A stretch of DNA of 64,000 bases, from contig OX291553.1 in assembly GCA_946406115.1 (NCBI GenBank), positions 14,141,001-14,205,000 on the forward strand, given 5' to 3'. Shown in pieces: positions 21,734 through 34,610 of the stretch. This stretch comes from Apoda limacodes (Eukaryota; Arthropoda; Insecta; Lepidoptera; Limacodidae). The notes under the pieces were generated by a model. The model saw nothing but the letters and a program-made list of their open reading frames with translations. It ran no database searches and was not told the origin of the DNA. The position numbers and the translations under genes were made by a program. The number at the start of each line of letters is the position of its first letter. Position 1 is the stretch's first letter.

Positions 21734-22320
21734 TACTCTATGTATATTCGTCGACAACTTCGAGAGTAGCGTTCCAAACAACAACCGGTATAGCCGCGAC
21801 ATGGACATTGAACATTGCCTTCGTTTTATACATATTCATTTAAAGGCCAACCTGTTGGGAAACTCTGCTGAGGTCTCTGAGCATCGTGCCTAGGTCTTCC
21901 AGCGATTTTGCTATGACCAATATATCGTCGGCAAATCAAAGGTGAGTGATGTACCTACTCGCCATTTATCTTGACGCCACATCCTTTCCACTCCAGAAGC
22001 TTAAACACATCTTCCACAGTTGTGAACAGTTTCGGAGAAATTACGTCTCCCTGCCTCACACCTTTCTGCAGATGTATTGGTTGCGTGTTCTGGTCATGTA
22101 GTCAGACTGACATCATGGCTCTGTTATACAAATACTTATACACTTCGATGTACCGATAGTCAATGTGGCACCGCTAGAATGATTGTAACGCCGCCCAGGT
22201 CTTCATAGAATCGAAGGCTTTTTCATAGTCCACGAACGCTACGCTTATGTTGATGTTAGAGAAAAGTTCCTTTAAGCAAGTCTTAAGTCGTACCTCAGTA
22301 ATATCTGGCCCTAAGTTTAT
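21734..22320 (-). pseudogene. RTE-type LINE, reverse transcriptase part
   Basis: On the - strand the codons of an RTE reverse transcriptase can be followed across frames: a YITHL-FADDILVIA block with the catalytic FADD, then LEDLGTMLRDLSRVSQQVGL, then TKAMFNVHVA-PVVV. The piece continues across the pogo-like element into 20269-20822. It carries several stops. The 5' part with the endonuclease is missing. Confidence 0.75.
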
Positions 22321-24057
22321 GAAAAAATATATCTAGTGCTGTTAAATGAAACTATTTAACCGTGTGAGTGAGCGAAACAAGTGGGCAGCCTACCGGCTTC
22401 GCTGTATGAATTAGGCTACCAGGCGCTTTAGTCGTACCGAAGGTACTTATTGAAAAACATTAATACACGTATTTTGATTAAAGATTTTGTATTTCCATGA
22501 AAACTGGTTGATAGCTTAATAAATGAAAATTTTAAGGATGCAGAAAAGTTGTACTAATTGCACAACTCTAAAATGTACAGAATTTCTTCCTTATAGGAGT
22601 ACCTAAGACTTACAAATTTACCATAGTTATTTCATACTAATGTTCTTGGAGGTGAAAAAGGTAAGGTGTGTGTCCTGGAATTGTGGAACCATAGAGAATC
22701 GGGTTTTTGAGCCCCGCGGGTGACGGCATGGCAGCGGCAGAGGACTGATGATATGTGCTAACGGTCGTCAGATGCTGCAGAGATTTTAAACGCGCCTGCA
22801 GTTGCGTCGCGGCATTAGGTACTACCTACTAGAGCAATCTGTTTCAAATAAAATTAGGTATGAAAATGAACTGTTGGATCGGGATAGTTATTACATAAAA
22901 TTGATTTTTAGGTCTATAATGTTAAAGTTATTTGCTTTTATGTTTACCGTGTACATTTGGTCGGGGCAAAAGTAGGTACTTATTATTACGGTTATAGTAG
23001 GTATAGAGGGCATTTAATGGCGGGTTTGCGGAAACGTATGAAGTTTTTGAACTGACTAAATTAGTGACTGTAGACAACTTTGTACGTTTATCAAATAGTA
23101 AATCTTACAAAAATACTCATCTTTGCAAGCAGTAAAGTTATTTAGTTAGTACCAATCAATACCTATGTTCGCGTGCATAACACTCCCTGCCTGAAAAATA
23201 TCAAGAAGCTGCCTACAGCAGGGCTCAGTCACGATAATAAAAAACTGTTAAATTATTTATTGGGCTTAAGCTTTTCTCCCAATCGATGCTAAACCTGAAG
23301 ACTGTGGCAGTCTAAACGGATGCACAGAGTTCAATGCTCCGGCTCACTCTGGACTTTCCAAAACAGAAACTACTGAAATAAGTAGGTAGGTACTAAAGTG
23401 GCCCCGTAATTTACTTTAAAAAAAATTATCATTGTCAATTACATTATGTGAAAGTGAAGAAATTGAACGCGTCAGTGTGTTTACAGCGTAATGGCTTTAA
23501 AAGTAGATATCTATTTATCTATATTTTTTAGATTACCTCTGATATTCTTTATTTGCTTTAATAGATATACCTATATAGGTACAGGCACATACAGTTTGTA
23601 TCACGTTTTTTATTTATATAGGTACCTACTTATACCATACATGGGATAGGAGCTTAGAGTATATTTACTTACTAAGATAGGCACCTACCTTCTATGTAAA
23701 CGAGCTTTCGTTTCTAAATTGGAAATTTGAGCCTACGTTTCTAAAGTTGCTGAAAATTTTGTATTTTTGCATATAAGTTGTCATTCAATTTCAGCCCTTT
23801 TTACTGCTAATCAATCAGTTTTTATTAAAGAGTCCAAGAGAGTGAGATAATCTAAAGCAATAGACTGATAATTAAGCTTTAGTTCTCATTTTTTATTTAG
23901 TTATAGGGGCGAGTTGTACAAAATCGGGTTAAAATTTTGTTGCTCTAAGTGATTGTTATTAAACATCTGTGGAACATTATCGATTTTTGTATTGATTTCG
24001 ACTATATTGAATAAACTCTACTTTTCCACATCTCATAATTAAAGTCAAATATTAAGC
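22320..24057. other. Spacer, no gene recognised
   Basis: AT-rich. A short stretch near 22645-22720 could encode VSWNCGTIENR, similar to the start of an RTE endonuclease, but it stops at once and is too short to call. Confidence 0.4.
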
Positions 24058-24545
24058 TTTTTTTTCTTCTGAACTGACAATGCAGTTGGCTGTTGCAGCC
24101 ATTACTGCTTCACCGGACTTTTTTGGGCTAGTCTCTGAAGGAGCCTCAGCTCGTATAGCGCCCAACGCCCAAGGGCTCCCCGCGGGGGGAGCCTCGGCTT
24201 GGGTTGTCGCACTCGGGGGCGTCCCTTCGACCGGCGTGAGTCTCGTACCCGAAGGTGAGTCATCGCCAGGAGAGGAGTTACCCGTTACGCGAGTGCGGTT
24301 GCGGTTGAGTGTGGGCGAGAAGCGCCCCGGCACTCTTTGAAACCTCGTGTATCCTTGTGGGCGCCGACGAACCCGGGAACGTCGGCGTCGTGTTTGGAGG
24401 GAGGCCCTATTGGGGGAGGTCGTTGAGACTAATCTCTGTCGTCAGGTCGTTGAGATCGTCATCTGGGGCCGTTAGTACGTGTCGACGCCGCCTAAAATAG
24501 TTTTACGACCATGCCGAGGTCGACCGGTGGGATGAGGAGATTAAG
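24058..24545 (-). mobile_element. GC-rich LINE 3' end, second copy
   Basis: It is closely similar to 18881-19148 and extends about 200 bases further upstream on the - strand. The T-rich run at 24058-24066 is the poly(A) side. Open frames over it on both strands are a by-product of its high GC content. Confidence 0.65.
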
Positions 24546-27139
24546 CATAGTCTAAAGAACATTTTAACGGTTTTGTCAATTGTTGAAAACAATTTATATA
24601 TATTATACCTTAGTTTATGGTCCTTTTAAGGTAGGGCATTAGTATTTCAAGGTAGGGCATTGCCCCACAATGCCCCCCTTAGCTACGGCCCTGCTGTTCG
24701 GGGTAAAATCGGGTACTGATTGTACCTACATAAGGCATGCAGCAATGCCAACGAAATTCCTATGTATGTGATTTTGGTGTAAGTATACCTATAATTAATA
24801 TAAGTACAGGGGCATAACCGGGTTATTGTAATTTAAAGAAAAAAAATATGTTTCAACATCGATTAGCTTTTTGCCCAGTTTATTGATATCGTATCCGGTA
24901 GGGTACAAATATACGAAGCCACCAAATATTTTTTATCGTTATCTGTGTACTATGCGGAGTTTTATCTAGCCAAAATTATGGCTAAATGTATCGGTTTTTC
25001 CTCATTTTCCCTATAACCTACTGACAAATATTTACAAAGTAGGCTTGTATCTTGTATTGAACTATTACAATTTTTTTTTAAATGTTATAAATACTTCCTA
25101 CTACAGAATTTTGCATAGTTTATTGTAAATTGGGGAATTTAAACATTCTCGTACCTTGTGTTATAAATGACAAAAACCAACCTTTTAGAAGCGGAATAAC
25201 GGAGATTGTAAAATATCGTCATACAAAACTGTGAGTTGCATTGACTCCCTGCGGGCTTAAAACTGATAGCGTACGCACTATGTTTCAATAACTGCCACGG
25301 TTTTAAATTGTATGTAGGTACCTCTTCCAATGTTGACTCTCCTTTTATGATCCTTGCTGCCATGTGAATAGTAAATATCTGTATATTTGAGAAGAGTAAA
25401 AAAAAGAATCAGAGTTAGCGTGATTTTGGTTTTGAGAGGTTTTGGTGACATTTCAGATTTATAAATTAATTTGTTATTAAAACCAACAACCATACAAAAA
25501 AAAAAGCTTTAACAGATAATTACTAAACAGAAGCCAATAACAGGTATCCCTAAATTACTTGTACTTATATGTGGGTGGGTATTATCTCGTCCGTATTTGT
25601 ATTTAAATAATATATAAGAATGAAAGCGTCGCGTCGGTATAAAAATTACAGGTTATGTTTGGAATACAAAATATTTTAATTCAATTCTTTTTTTATTAAA
25701 TTTTTGTAAGATCGTAAATTGTATTGTCGAAGATCGTAAAATGTAGAGTAAACTTTTCTATTAATAACGTCTAACACAAAAACCCATATATTTTACCACT
25801 TTAGTTATTTAAAACCAATACTAAGATACTTTTTTAACCATATAATAATGTGAAATTGGCGAATATTTGAAAAATTAGATAAAGTTAAACATGTCAAGAT
25901 TAAAAAAAAAAACATGGTCCCGGGTACGCTTGAGCAGAGCGTCGCTGTAAAAATATCCACTTAAAGCTTTTTTGTCATTCCTGAGTAGAAAGAATAGTAA
26001 AATGAATAATTAGAAAACTGTTTAGTATACTGTTTTATGTAAAGTCCTAATATTGCAATATGTACTTAAAAAAATGCGTCAAAAAAATCGCTCAAATGTT
26101 ATTCATTAACAATTTTATATGATATGCTTTATAATTATGTTAATTCACGAATAAAATCTGAAATTAGTAAATTACCAGTTAAGTAAAGGCCTTAGTAACA
26201 AGCAAATATAAATCAAATAAGGATTGATAACAGACTATAAAACGGTAGTTTTTTTCCTTCCGAAGTTTCCTGAACCTAGTGCGTTGTTATACGAGTAGGT
26301 ACTAACCCTACTTTGGCCGTAACTTCACGCGCGGTCGCTTGCAGTAACGAGCTTGCACATAAAACAAAATGCCAGCAGCTAAGGGATCCCTAAATTCATC
26401 TGAATATCAAACCAAATGAGTTATCGTGCAATTTTTGCTCAAATGACGAATTTTTTTGTACGAACAATATTTGTATTTATAGGGGTTTTGGGGATAGCAA
26501 ATCTTTTTAAATATAGTACCTAATGTTTCAAAAGTTATTAGGTAGGTAAATAAGCGTAATTTAATATTTATTGTCGCATCGCACAAGCGATGAATTGCAT
26601 AGTTCCTGTTGTATGGTAGGTACCTATTCGTAAAGTGACGTACATCACTTACATACCAGGGCTGATTGATATCCATCGTTTAAAGAAGAAGTAGATAAGT
26701 TGTTAGCTTCAGATATCTCTGACGTCCATTGCACACAAGATGCATCGGCCGACTGAAAATCGTAGTGCGCGCAGACATCCATGGCCCAATCAAAAACTCG
26801 GTTCTATTAACTTTTTAAACTTAAAAACGAAGTTATTGTAACATAATTGGACAATTGGTATTGCGAATCTGTTTGTAGATATTGATGTGTCCTCTAAAAT
26901 TGTAATACATTATTTTGTTCTATCATCAATAGTTTTTACAACGCACGTGATGTAAGTCATGTTTGTAGGTAATTTTTTGAAACCTTGGTTAAGATTGGGT
27001 AAGGTAAGGTGTAATTTTGGTTACATTATTTAAGTTTACGCAAGCCGTAAAATAAAGCCGTATGTTACGAGTGATAATACAACATTTTACTATTGAAATA
27101 TTGTTTAAATTGGTCTAGTAGTTTTTGGGTTTATTCATT
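24545..27139. other. Gene-free AT-rich stretch
   Basis: No exon, RNA gene or named repeat found. Short ORFs here have low-complexity composition and no family resemblance. Confidence 0.45.
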
Positions 27140-27455
27140 ACAAATAAAAAAAATATAAATCTTTTCTCCTTGTAACATTAGTATACATAGACAACATTAA
27201 ATCACACACACACTACAATAAAACAACTAGACAAGCCGGACATACACCGAAATTCAATTTCACATCTAAAAGTAAAGCTTAAGATTCTTTTCTCGGTGGT
27301 AGAAGTGTCAAAAATTACAAAAAACGTAAACGAATTCTTGACAGTTTGTTATGTTATGGGTGATACAAAACTTTGGTAATTATTTTTGACGCAAATTAAG
27401 TAAACGGATGACAGGTGACAACATATTTTATAGACAAAGACTTATATCCCAAACT
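27140..27455. repeat. MITE-like repeat, internal part
   Basis: The core around GACAGTTTGTTA and AAACGGATGACAG matches 49305-49400, within the inverted-repeat element at 49019-49441. Outer inverted ends are not recognisable here, so this is a decayed copy. Confidence 0.5.
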
Positions 27456-29498
27456 GAGTCAGCTCCAAACAAAAAACTTAAAGCAAAAAGCAATTCTATG
27501 TTTTTCTATCCTTTCAATGTTCATGTCGTATGACATATAGTGAGTGAGGGTGAACGAGTAAAGGGAGAATATAACAACACAATTAATAAAATTCAATTGA
27601 TTTTAACGTTTCTAAGCCACTATTATATGTAATTTTTTTTTAAATGAGGTTCATTCACCGATAATAAGTCACACCATCTTCATGTAATGATAAAATGTAT
27701 TATTCAGATTTTAGGCAACTTTTTAATGCATACTTTTGCATTATCACGGTGGGTTGTCAACAAGCAACTGCGAAGGAAGTACGCTTACGTTCGAGGTAAA
27801 GCACAATTTTGCGGTCCCATTTTTAGCGCGTAGGTGCGCTTAGAAGTGGCTTAGAAGGTTATTGGTTCCACCGTACCGATTGACCCCACGGATTATGTGC
27901 GAAGTTGGGTAGTTCGGACGCTTTTAGGTCGTCGATTACTTCCGACAATTGACAAACTTCATTCTAGATACCGCCAGGTTGAATTTTCCTGAGGAAATTT
28001 TGACGGCCGAAACATTAACGTAGCACACGGCACGCATTAACACATTGGAAACCATTTTCTGACTTTTGTCCTTTTTTGCTGCATTGCACAGTGAACAGCA
28101 ACAGTGGGTTCCAGCTTTGGCATGTTTATTAAGTATATTAAACATACCTAAGTGTACGATACGACGCCAACGTACTACGTTTATGCCTTCACTAGACACT
28201 ACTGCCGGATAACGTTAATAACATAACGTTAATTTTAATAATACTCGGTACTTCGGTAATTAATTACTTTAACTTACTGGTAAAAATAACATCAAAATGT
28301 GTAAAGTATTAATTTCGGTATCGTTCATCGTTAAATAACGTAACCAAATTTTTAACGTTTATACATGCCCTGGCTTAAATGTAGTTATTGTTCAAAGATT
28401 AATAGCAATACATTAGAAGTGACATACAGATCACAGTAGTTACTTGCCAAAAAGTCCTATGCTTACAACGCCTAGATAGTAGTTATTACAAATAAACAAG
28501 CCATAGACTTACTGTTACTGAAAACTGCTATGAAACTTGATAATATCGTTTCAGGAAGAGGATTTGCCCAAGATAGTAGGTATTCCATAGCTATTTTCAA
28601 TTTACATATAAATATAAGTTCCAAAAAATAAATATCATTTTAAGACATTTGTTTATATATAGTCTCGTTTTCATTTGTATAAAAAAGCTATTAAAAAAAC
28701 TAATTTTATGTCATTTTATATTTTTTTTATACACATATAGGTAAATATATTAAAAAGCGATCTCTTAAGTATTTACGTTTTAATTTTAATATAAATTGGT
28801 CTAATACTATACAAACTACAAGATGTAACAAAACAATACGGATTTCGCTTTTTTACCACAAACGCTTATTATAACCACAAACGGATCGATTTATGGTCCG
28901 TAGAATTTAACAAACGTATTAAATCTTAAAATTAACTAAATGATAAGAAAGAAAAAATGTTATTTACTGTCTACGAAGTACTGCCAATCTGCCGCTAATC
29001 CTGTTCTAGCGTATATTGTAAGTAGAACTAGCAATGATATATAACGATTTGCTAGCGAAAAGATCATTGTGGGCCCAGAAACCTGCTATACTTTTCACAC
29101 TTTAACGGATCGTACCCAGTATTAACGTATTCCGCATTCTAACGGTAACATATATATAGATTAGTATAGTTACTTCTGGCTTAGTGTGTTCACCTTAATT
29201 TATTATTGAGTTAAAAGACACAAACAATTTTAATAAGTTTTGATGTATTTCTATCCTATTTTATTCGGTCAAATACCGATAAACTTATTTATAAACAAGT
29301 TTGTCCGAACACTAGTTGGTTTATGAGATTTTGTACGGGATGATGCAGCTGGTACGCTACTAGTCACTCAGCCTCGTAAATATACAGTATAAAAGTTCCA
29401 AACTTTCCGATGTTTTTTGTTTATTATTATGACTCTCGCCAGCGGCATTTTACAAAATGTTTTTTTTGCGGTCGAGCGAAAAAGAATGTTACAATAAA
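27456..29498. other. Gene-free AT-rich stretch
   Basis: No supported gene. A cysteine-rich 87-codon frame on the - strand at 27936-28199 has no family that I know, and lacks splice or promoter support. Confidence 0.45.
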
Positions 29499-29861
29499 GC
29501 CGGGTCTTCTGCTCGTGTTTCATCGAGACATTACATAAAAACATCTACACATGTTAGTTTTAGTGCACGTGTTGTCTCCTGCTTTGGTATTGTTGTCTGA
29601 TGTTTTGAAAATATTTACTGTCAAATTGATTTCAAACGTATAAGACGTATTTTCAATTTTAGAAATAGTAGATTTAGTAGATTCGGTACCACAGATTATA
29701 TAAACGAACGAAATTAATGTTTGTAAACGTTAAGATGTTTTCCGTCGAGCGTGGAAAGCAAAAATATTGTTTCCATCAACAAAAACAAAGTTGTGTAGCG
29801 ATGTTTTGTGTACATGTTTTTATGTGTAATGTTTCGGCGAAATACGAGCAGGAGACCTAGC
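29499..29861. repeat. MITE-like element with 52-bp inverted ends
   Basis: The left arm at 29499-29550 and the right arm at 29809-29861 are imperfect reverse complements over about 52 bases. Both contain CTGCTCGT and ACATTAC followed by TAAAAACAT. The 260 bases between have no coding capacity. No clear target duplication is seen. Confidence 0.65.
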
Positions 29862-30470
29862 TTAAAAAAAACCAACCAAGAAGTTTAAAAGTTAGAGGGG
29901 ATACACATACACAATTTCTTCAACTTAGAAAGCATAATATAATATCATAAATGAAAATATTCTTAAGAACCTCAAATGCATTTTTTAAGACCTATTCAAA
30001 ATACTCCACACGGAGATTTCTTTATATCCCATGGTTAAATGTATAGAGAGCTACCCCAAAAAAAATTATAACATAATGATATCTGTATGGCTGTTCGCAA
30101 AAGACAAATATCTTAAGTAATATAATTTTTTATATGTTTCATATATCTGTTGATCAATTGTATTGCGGATGCCACTTTAGTGTGAATGTATATAGGATAT
30201 GTTATCTAATATTAAACGCGCCTTCAAAGTTATACTGTTTTTTGAAATATATAAGATAAATACAGTGTACGAATAATTTATGGATATTGACACGAAATTA
30301 TTCCATTTAAACTCATAAATCATCAATAACATATAATTCAAACTGTTTTATTACATTGATATTAACAAATATATTGAAAACCAATAAGACATCATTTGGT
30401 TCCTTCAGAATAAATCGGTTCTGTCCAGCTCAAAATGGCGTTAACCCAGCACTAATTCTTGCTAAATTTC

Positions 30471-30860
30471 TTTGACATTCTCTTTTCTGTATAATGGCGA
30501 TATTGAACTATATTTCAGAGCTGACAGCATTATGATGGCTGTACAATGGAATTAAGTTATTTTGATCGATGTCTAAGGGTGTTTTTTAGAGATAAGGAAA
30601 TCCTTATTCTTTGACATTCTCTTTTCTGTATCATGGCGATATAAAACTCTTTTTAACAGCTGAAAGCACTACGCTAGCTGTACAATGGTATTAAATTATT
30701 TTGATGGCTGTCTAAGGGTGTGTTTTAGGGATAAAGAAGTTTCGAACCTTTGAAATTCTCTTTTCCGTCACACGGCGATAATAAACTCTATTTGACACCT
30801 GAAAGCATTACGCTAACTGTACAATGGAATGAAATTGTTTTATTGGCTGTCTAAGGTTGA
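30471..30860. repeat. Tandem repeat, 139-bp period, about 2.8 copies
   Basis: TTTGACATTCTC or a close variant starts units at 30471, 30610 and 30749, exactly 139 bases apart. Each unit goes on with ATGGCGATA or CGGCGATA, a GCTGACAGCATTA-like stretch, CTGTACAATGG and GTCTAAGG at matching offsets. The units differ by many substitutions but few length changes. Confidence 0.85.
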
Positions 30861-31300
30861 AAAGCGAAAGTAACTAAGAGTGGTGTAGGGATGAGAAAAT
30901 CTTGATAAAATATTATGTTGTACATATAACTTGACTTAATTTTGTGATTCTCTGTTACGGACGGACAGCAACAGTAACGTTGCACCGTCGACATACGCGC
31001 AAAAAATGAACTTTCAAAAAACTACGCAACTAGTTTTATCAAAACTCAAAGTTGCTAGTTCCTGAAAATGTCACGGCTTCTGTGGAGCTACTGTCAGAAC
31101 GTGACTTTTCGATTTTTTAACAATACTGTAAAGTGAACCACATGTGTTTTTTGGTTCTCACACATTCATTTCTAGACATAAATGTATGCCAATTGATTTT
31201 TTATACTATGCAAAACACAACTGACGTAGTAGTAAAATAAAAAATGTAAAAAGTCAAAATTTTTACTAAAAGTTCGAAAACAGATTTTGAAGCCTCATAT
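30861..31300. other. Spacer, nothing recognised
   Basis: No feature that I can support. Confidence 0.4.
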
Positions 31301-31309
31301 TTATATGAA

Positions 31310-31945
31310 AATGAGCAGCCAATCAGAGCACAGACGAAAGTGGGAGAATGGCTCGGAACAAAAACACCATTGAAAAATATAAAATTTCTGGCTCGGCCCA
31401 ATATTAAATTAGAAAGTTCGAGGTAAAAATCTGGAAAATACCGGTTTGAACTGGTTATTGGGTTTCCAAAATAAAAACAACGCTCTCTGATTGGTCTAAA
31501 ATAAATGATTTGAACATTTCCTCCTAGACCAAAAACTATAAAAGGAGACGCAATTTTCATACAGTATGCAGTGAAAGTTGTTGACAGTTCCAGGAAAATA
31601 AGTGAAGAAACCAACTGAAGAAAGAACAAGTTATATATATATGTCAAGAAAGAACCAACATTTTTATAACTCAAGATTACTTCAAGAAAGAAGTAACATT
31701 TTTATAAATCAAGAAAATTCGTAGAAGTTAAGTAAAATCAGTGAAGCGTAAATTAAAATCACGATTTTAAAGAAAGTGTTTGTAATTTATAGATAAGTGT
31801 TTGTAAATTATAAGTTTGAGAAATGTTAAATGAGTTGTCAATATAAGTGTTAATTGCGTTTAAGGCAATTATAAGCTGTTGCAAGCAGAATCCAATTTGT
31901 TTCATTTTTTCAATTTTACAGTGGGCTTTTTCAGAGCCCACATTT
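31310..31945 (+). promoter_or_regulatory. Candidate TATA promoter region (possible solo LTR)
   Basis: CCAATCAGAG at 31319-31328 is matched by its complement CTCTGATTGG at about 31484-31493. CTATAAAAGG follows near 31538, with a CAGTATGCAGTGA initiator-like site about 25 bases downstream. A 39-base unit with CAAGAAAGAA and ACATTTTTATAA occurs twice at about 31645-31720. The region ends with a perfect hairpin at 31921-31941. This layout fits a Pol II promoter such as that of a solo LTR, but no retroviral-type coding sequence or primer-binding site is seen. The long - strand frame over it is not supported. Confidence 0.3.
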
Positions 31946-33555
31946 CGATAAACCTACAGTCCACTAGCTCTGTCCGCAACATTCTCCTTGTCTTGCCAAC
32001 AAGCAAATGCATTTTTTAATAGTGCTTATACCTTCGTTCGTTCCCCAAACACATTGCGAGGTTATTGAAAAAAAAATATCACGTCATCTAAACTAAACAC
32101 CACTCCCCTATATTTACCCTCTTATAACTAAAGAGGGTGTACGAAAGCTGTTATTTACACTTCATGCTTAAAAATTAGAGTGTAGTTTAACTACACCAGT
32201 TTTCAGTTCAATGAGTCATTTGACGCTTTTATACATCGTACAGCATTTTTAGACATTCTATATTAATCAGCTTCTGTCAAGCTTATTAGATAGCATTAGA
32301 ATAGAATTGTGAACACCGAATAAAATCCAATGGTAATATTTAATTCTTAATACACCTCGCAGCATTATTAGGGAGGTGTGTTTTTCGCGTTTACCAGCCG
32401 TTTACATACTATAGTCTACTAAAACAGCTAGTATCATTATATGTTGCCAAAGTCTGGACAACAGTGATTTTGAATTCAACACTAATGCATTATGTTGATT
32501 TTTCTCCATTATGCAGTCATTAGTCAGCTGTGCCGTATTACAGTGTACGAAATCCTGCTAATACAGTTATCAGACTCGTTTTATCCTCTATTCCAGCTAA
32601 ATTATAGTATTAGACTGTAATATAGCTTTTTTCGGATATAATTCACGCTAATGTGCTACTTAGGATGACTACGCATATAAGCCTTGACCTATGGTAATCT
32701 GGCACTGAGTCGCGGGCAAAAGAATATATTGTGTATTCATATATATGTTTATGCTTACTTAAAAAATATCAAATAAAAAGTAAACTACTCGTAAAATGGT
32801 AGGTATCATGGTACGGCAGGCACCCTACATATTCTACGTGAAGTGCTGTTACGGCTAAGAACTTACTCGTAAAACAACCTCTATAAAGTCTTCGTATGGG
32901 CTTCTAAATCTCTAAACCGGTCAATAGTTTAGACTCGATATAGCCGTATATTATACTGAAGAACGTTTCTCTGTTTTTGAAGTGAAAACTTCTTTAGCGG
33001 CGTTGTGCACTTTTTTTGGTATGGGTAAAAAATGATAAACTCGCGTCAGGTCACGTGTCCTAATCGTGGAAATTCGTAAGACGGAAATTTTAATTTTTAT
33101 TAAACGCCTCGCCTATTATAATTTTTATTTTTAGTATTCGCGATTATGAGTAGTACAGGGAGGTTGGATATGGAATTTTAATTCTATGACAGATTGCGAT
33201 GTCAAATATACTACGTCAAAATAGTAAATAAACAAACATTATTATTTCTTGACAATGTCAAAGACATGTCTTGTGACATATTTGAATGTTAAGCGCGAAT
33301 CGTGTGTAAAGGTTTTCACTTCTGCCGGCACTCCCGGAGTGCAACTCGTTTTTTTTTTATTTATGTCGTAGTAGAGGAGCTTGTGGCTTACGTACATTAG
33401 TCTATCATAAAACAATATGCGAAGTTACCGCTATATTAGAAATTTTTTTACTCGACTCTAACCTACCACACGGGAACCACACGGTTTATTAAATACTTTT
33501 GGGTTAATGGTATTTAAACATTACACAATATATTCCACATAAAAAACCAAATAAT
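31946..33555. other. Gene-free stretch
   Basis: AT-rich, no named feature. Confidence 0.4.
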
Positions 33556-33559
33556 AAAT

Positions 33560-33625
33560 ATTTGTCTTTTACGGGAATCGAACCCATGCCCCTCGATACA
33601 CCAGTCGTGTATTGAGTTCATACAT
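33560..33625 (-). mobile_element. SINE head fragment
   Basis: On the - strand GGGTTCGATTCCCG, a B-box-like motif, is followed by GACAAATATTTAT, as in family 2 SINEs. Only the tRNA-like head is clear. Confidence 0.45.
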
Positions 33626-34017
33626 AGGTACAAATTTTACTTTGTACTGTCTGTCTGTCTTTAGCTTTTCACGTCAATTCAGATATATTTTTTTGAGGTA
33701 TATTTAGCACAGGAAGGCAAAGAAATTGCTGCACTATAATGTTTTTCGTACCCACAGGAACGCTCATTTATATATGTCGAGACATTTTGTGATATTGAAG
33801 CCACGAGAATTGCCCATCGAGCAGTACTAGCAATAGAGTAGCAGTACTAGCAGTTGATCAAACAAACCTCTCTACCCTATTGTCTGTATCTGCTTTGTTA
33901 ACTTAGCCTCATTTCAATTGCAAGCCTTTCTGATCGGCCCGTGATTGTAGGTACATTATTCCAGCAGATATATGCCATCGTAGTTCAGTGCCCTAAGGTA
34001 TCTATGACTAATTGTCA

Positions 34018-34165
34018 TACTGTCTGCTTCGTGGCTCTATTGGTAATAGACTGCATATCGATTCGAGGGTCGCCGATTCGATCTATGCACAGGACAAATA
34101 GGTACTTATAAGATAAATGTGATGAATATTTATTTATGTTACTTATTGCCATTAAGTTTCAATTT
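34018..34165 (+). mobile_element. SINE family 2 fragment
   Basis: GATTCGATC at 34075 is followed by CACAGGACAAATA and ATTTATTTATG, matching the SINE at 58977-59190 in the same order. It is truncated on the right. Confidence 0.5.
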
Positions 34166-34196
34166 TGTGCCTCTTCAGAGAAAAACTAAAGCTAAT

Positions 34197-34285
34197 GTAA
34201 GCGTAAAATGTAAAGCTGTATGTAAGCGTAAAATATTTAAAGCTGTGTGTAAGCTTTTAATATAAAGCTGTATGTAAGCATGCTT
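34197..34285. repeat. Short tandem repeat, 25-27 bp units
   Basis: GTAAGCGTAAAAT followed by TAAAGCTGTAT recurs from 34197, 34222, 34249 and 34274 with small changes. It makes three and a half units. Confidence 0.7.
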
Positions 34286-34502
34286 AGCATGAAGTTTAGT
34301 ATTTACATACATATTAAGACCATAAAAAGGCCAGTCGTATAAGTTTATCATTAAAAATGCCTATCCTAATTCTAACTTATATATAAAATGCGAAAATCTG
34401 TTTTTTATTCCTTATCCTCTCAACGGTGCAGCCAATGCAGCTAAATTTTGGTACAGATATACTAAAGAGGACGCAGAAAGATACTAGCTAAAGTTAGCAA
34501 AC

Positions 34503-34610
34503 TAGCTAAAGGGCCTCCTGATGGTAAGCGGTCACCGCAGCCTATAAGTGTCTGCAACACTCTGCAAAAATCTAATGTCTTCTTTCTTGAAGAACCCCAT
34601 ATTGTACTCA
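34503..34610 (-). mobile_element. LINE 3' tail fragment
   Basis: CCTGATGGTAAGCGGTCACC and the following bases match the 3' end of the LINE at 8060-8190. It is 5' truncated to about 110 bases. Confidence 0.65.

Noticed and set aside
22645..22720. Start of an RTE endonuclease (VSWNCGTIENR)
   Set aside because: Only about a dozen residues fit and a stop follows; could be chance.
24080..24340. Proline/serine-rich frames on both strands
   Set aside because: Open only because the LINE 3' end is GC-rich; the matching region at 18881-19148 does not keep the frame.
27936..28199. Cysteine-containing 87-codon frame on the - strand
   Set aside because: No known fold or repeat spacing of the cysteines, no flanking splice signals, no repeat support.
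31201..31674. 157-codon open frame on the - strand
   Set aside because: AT-rich low-complexity composition, no family motifs, and it runs antisense to a promoter-like layout. Open length alone is weak evidence here.
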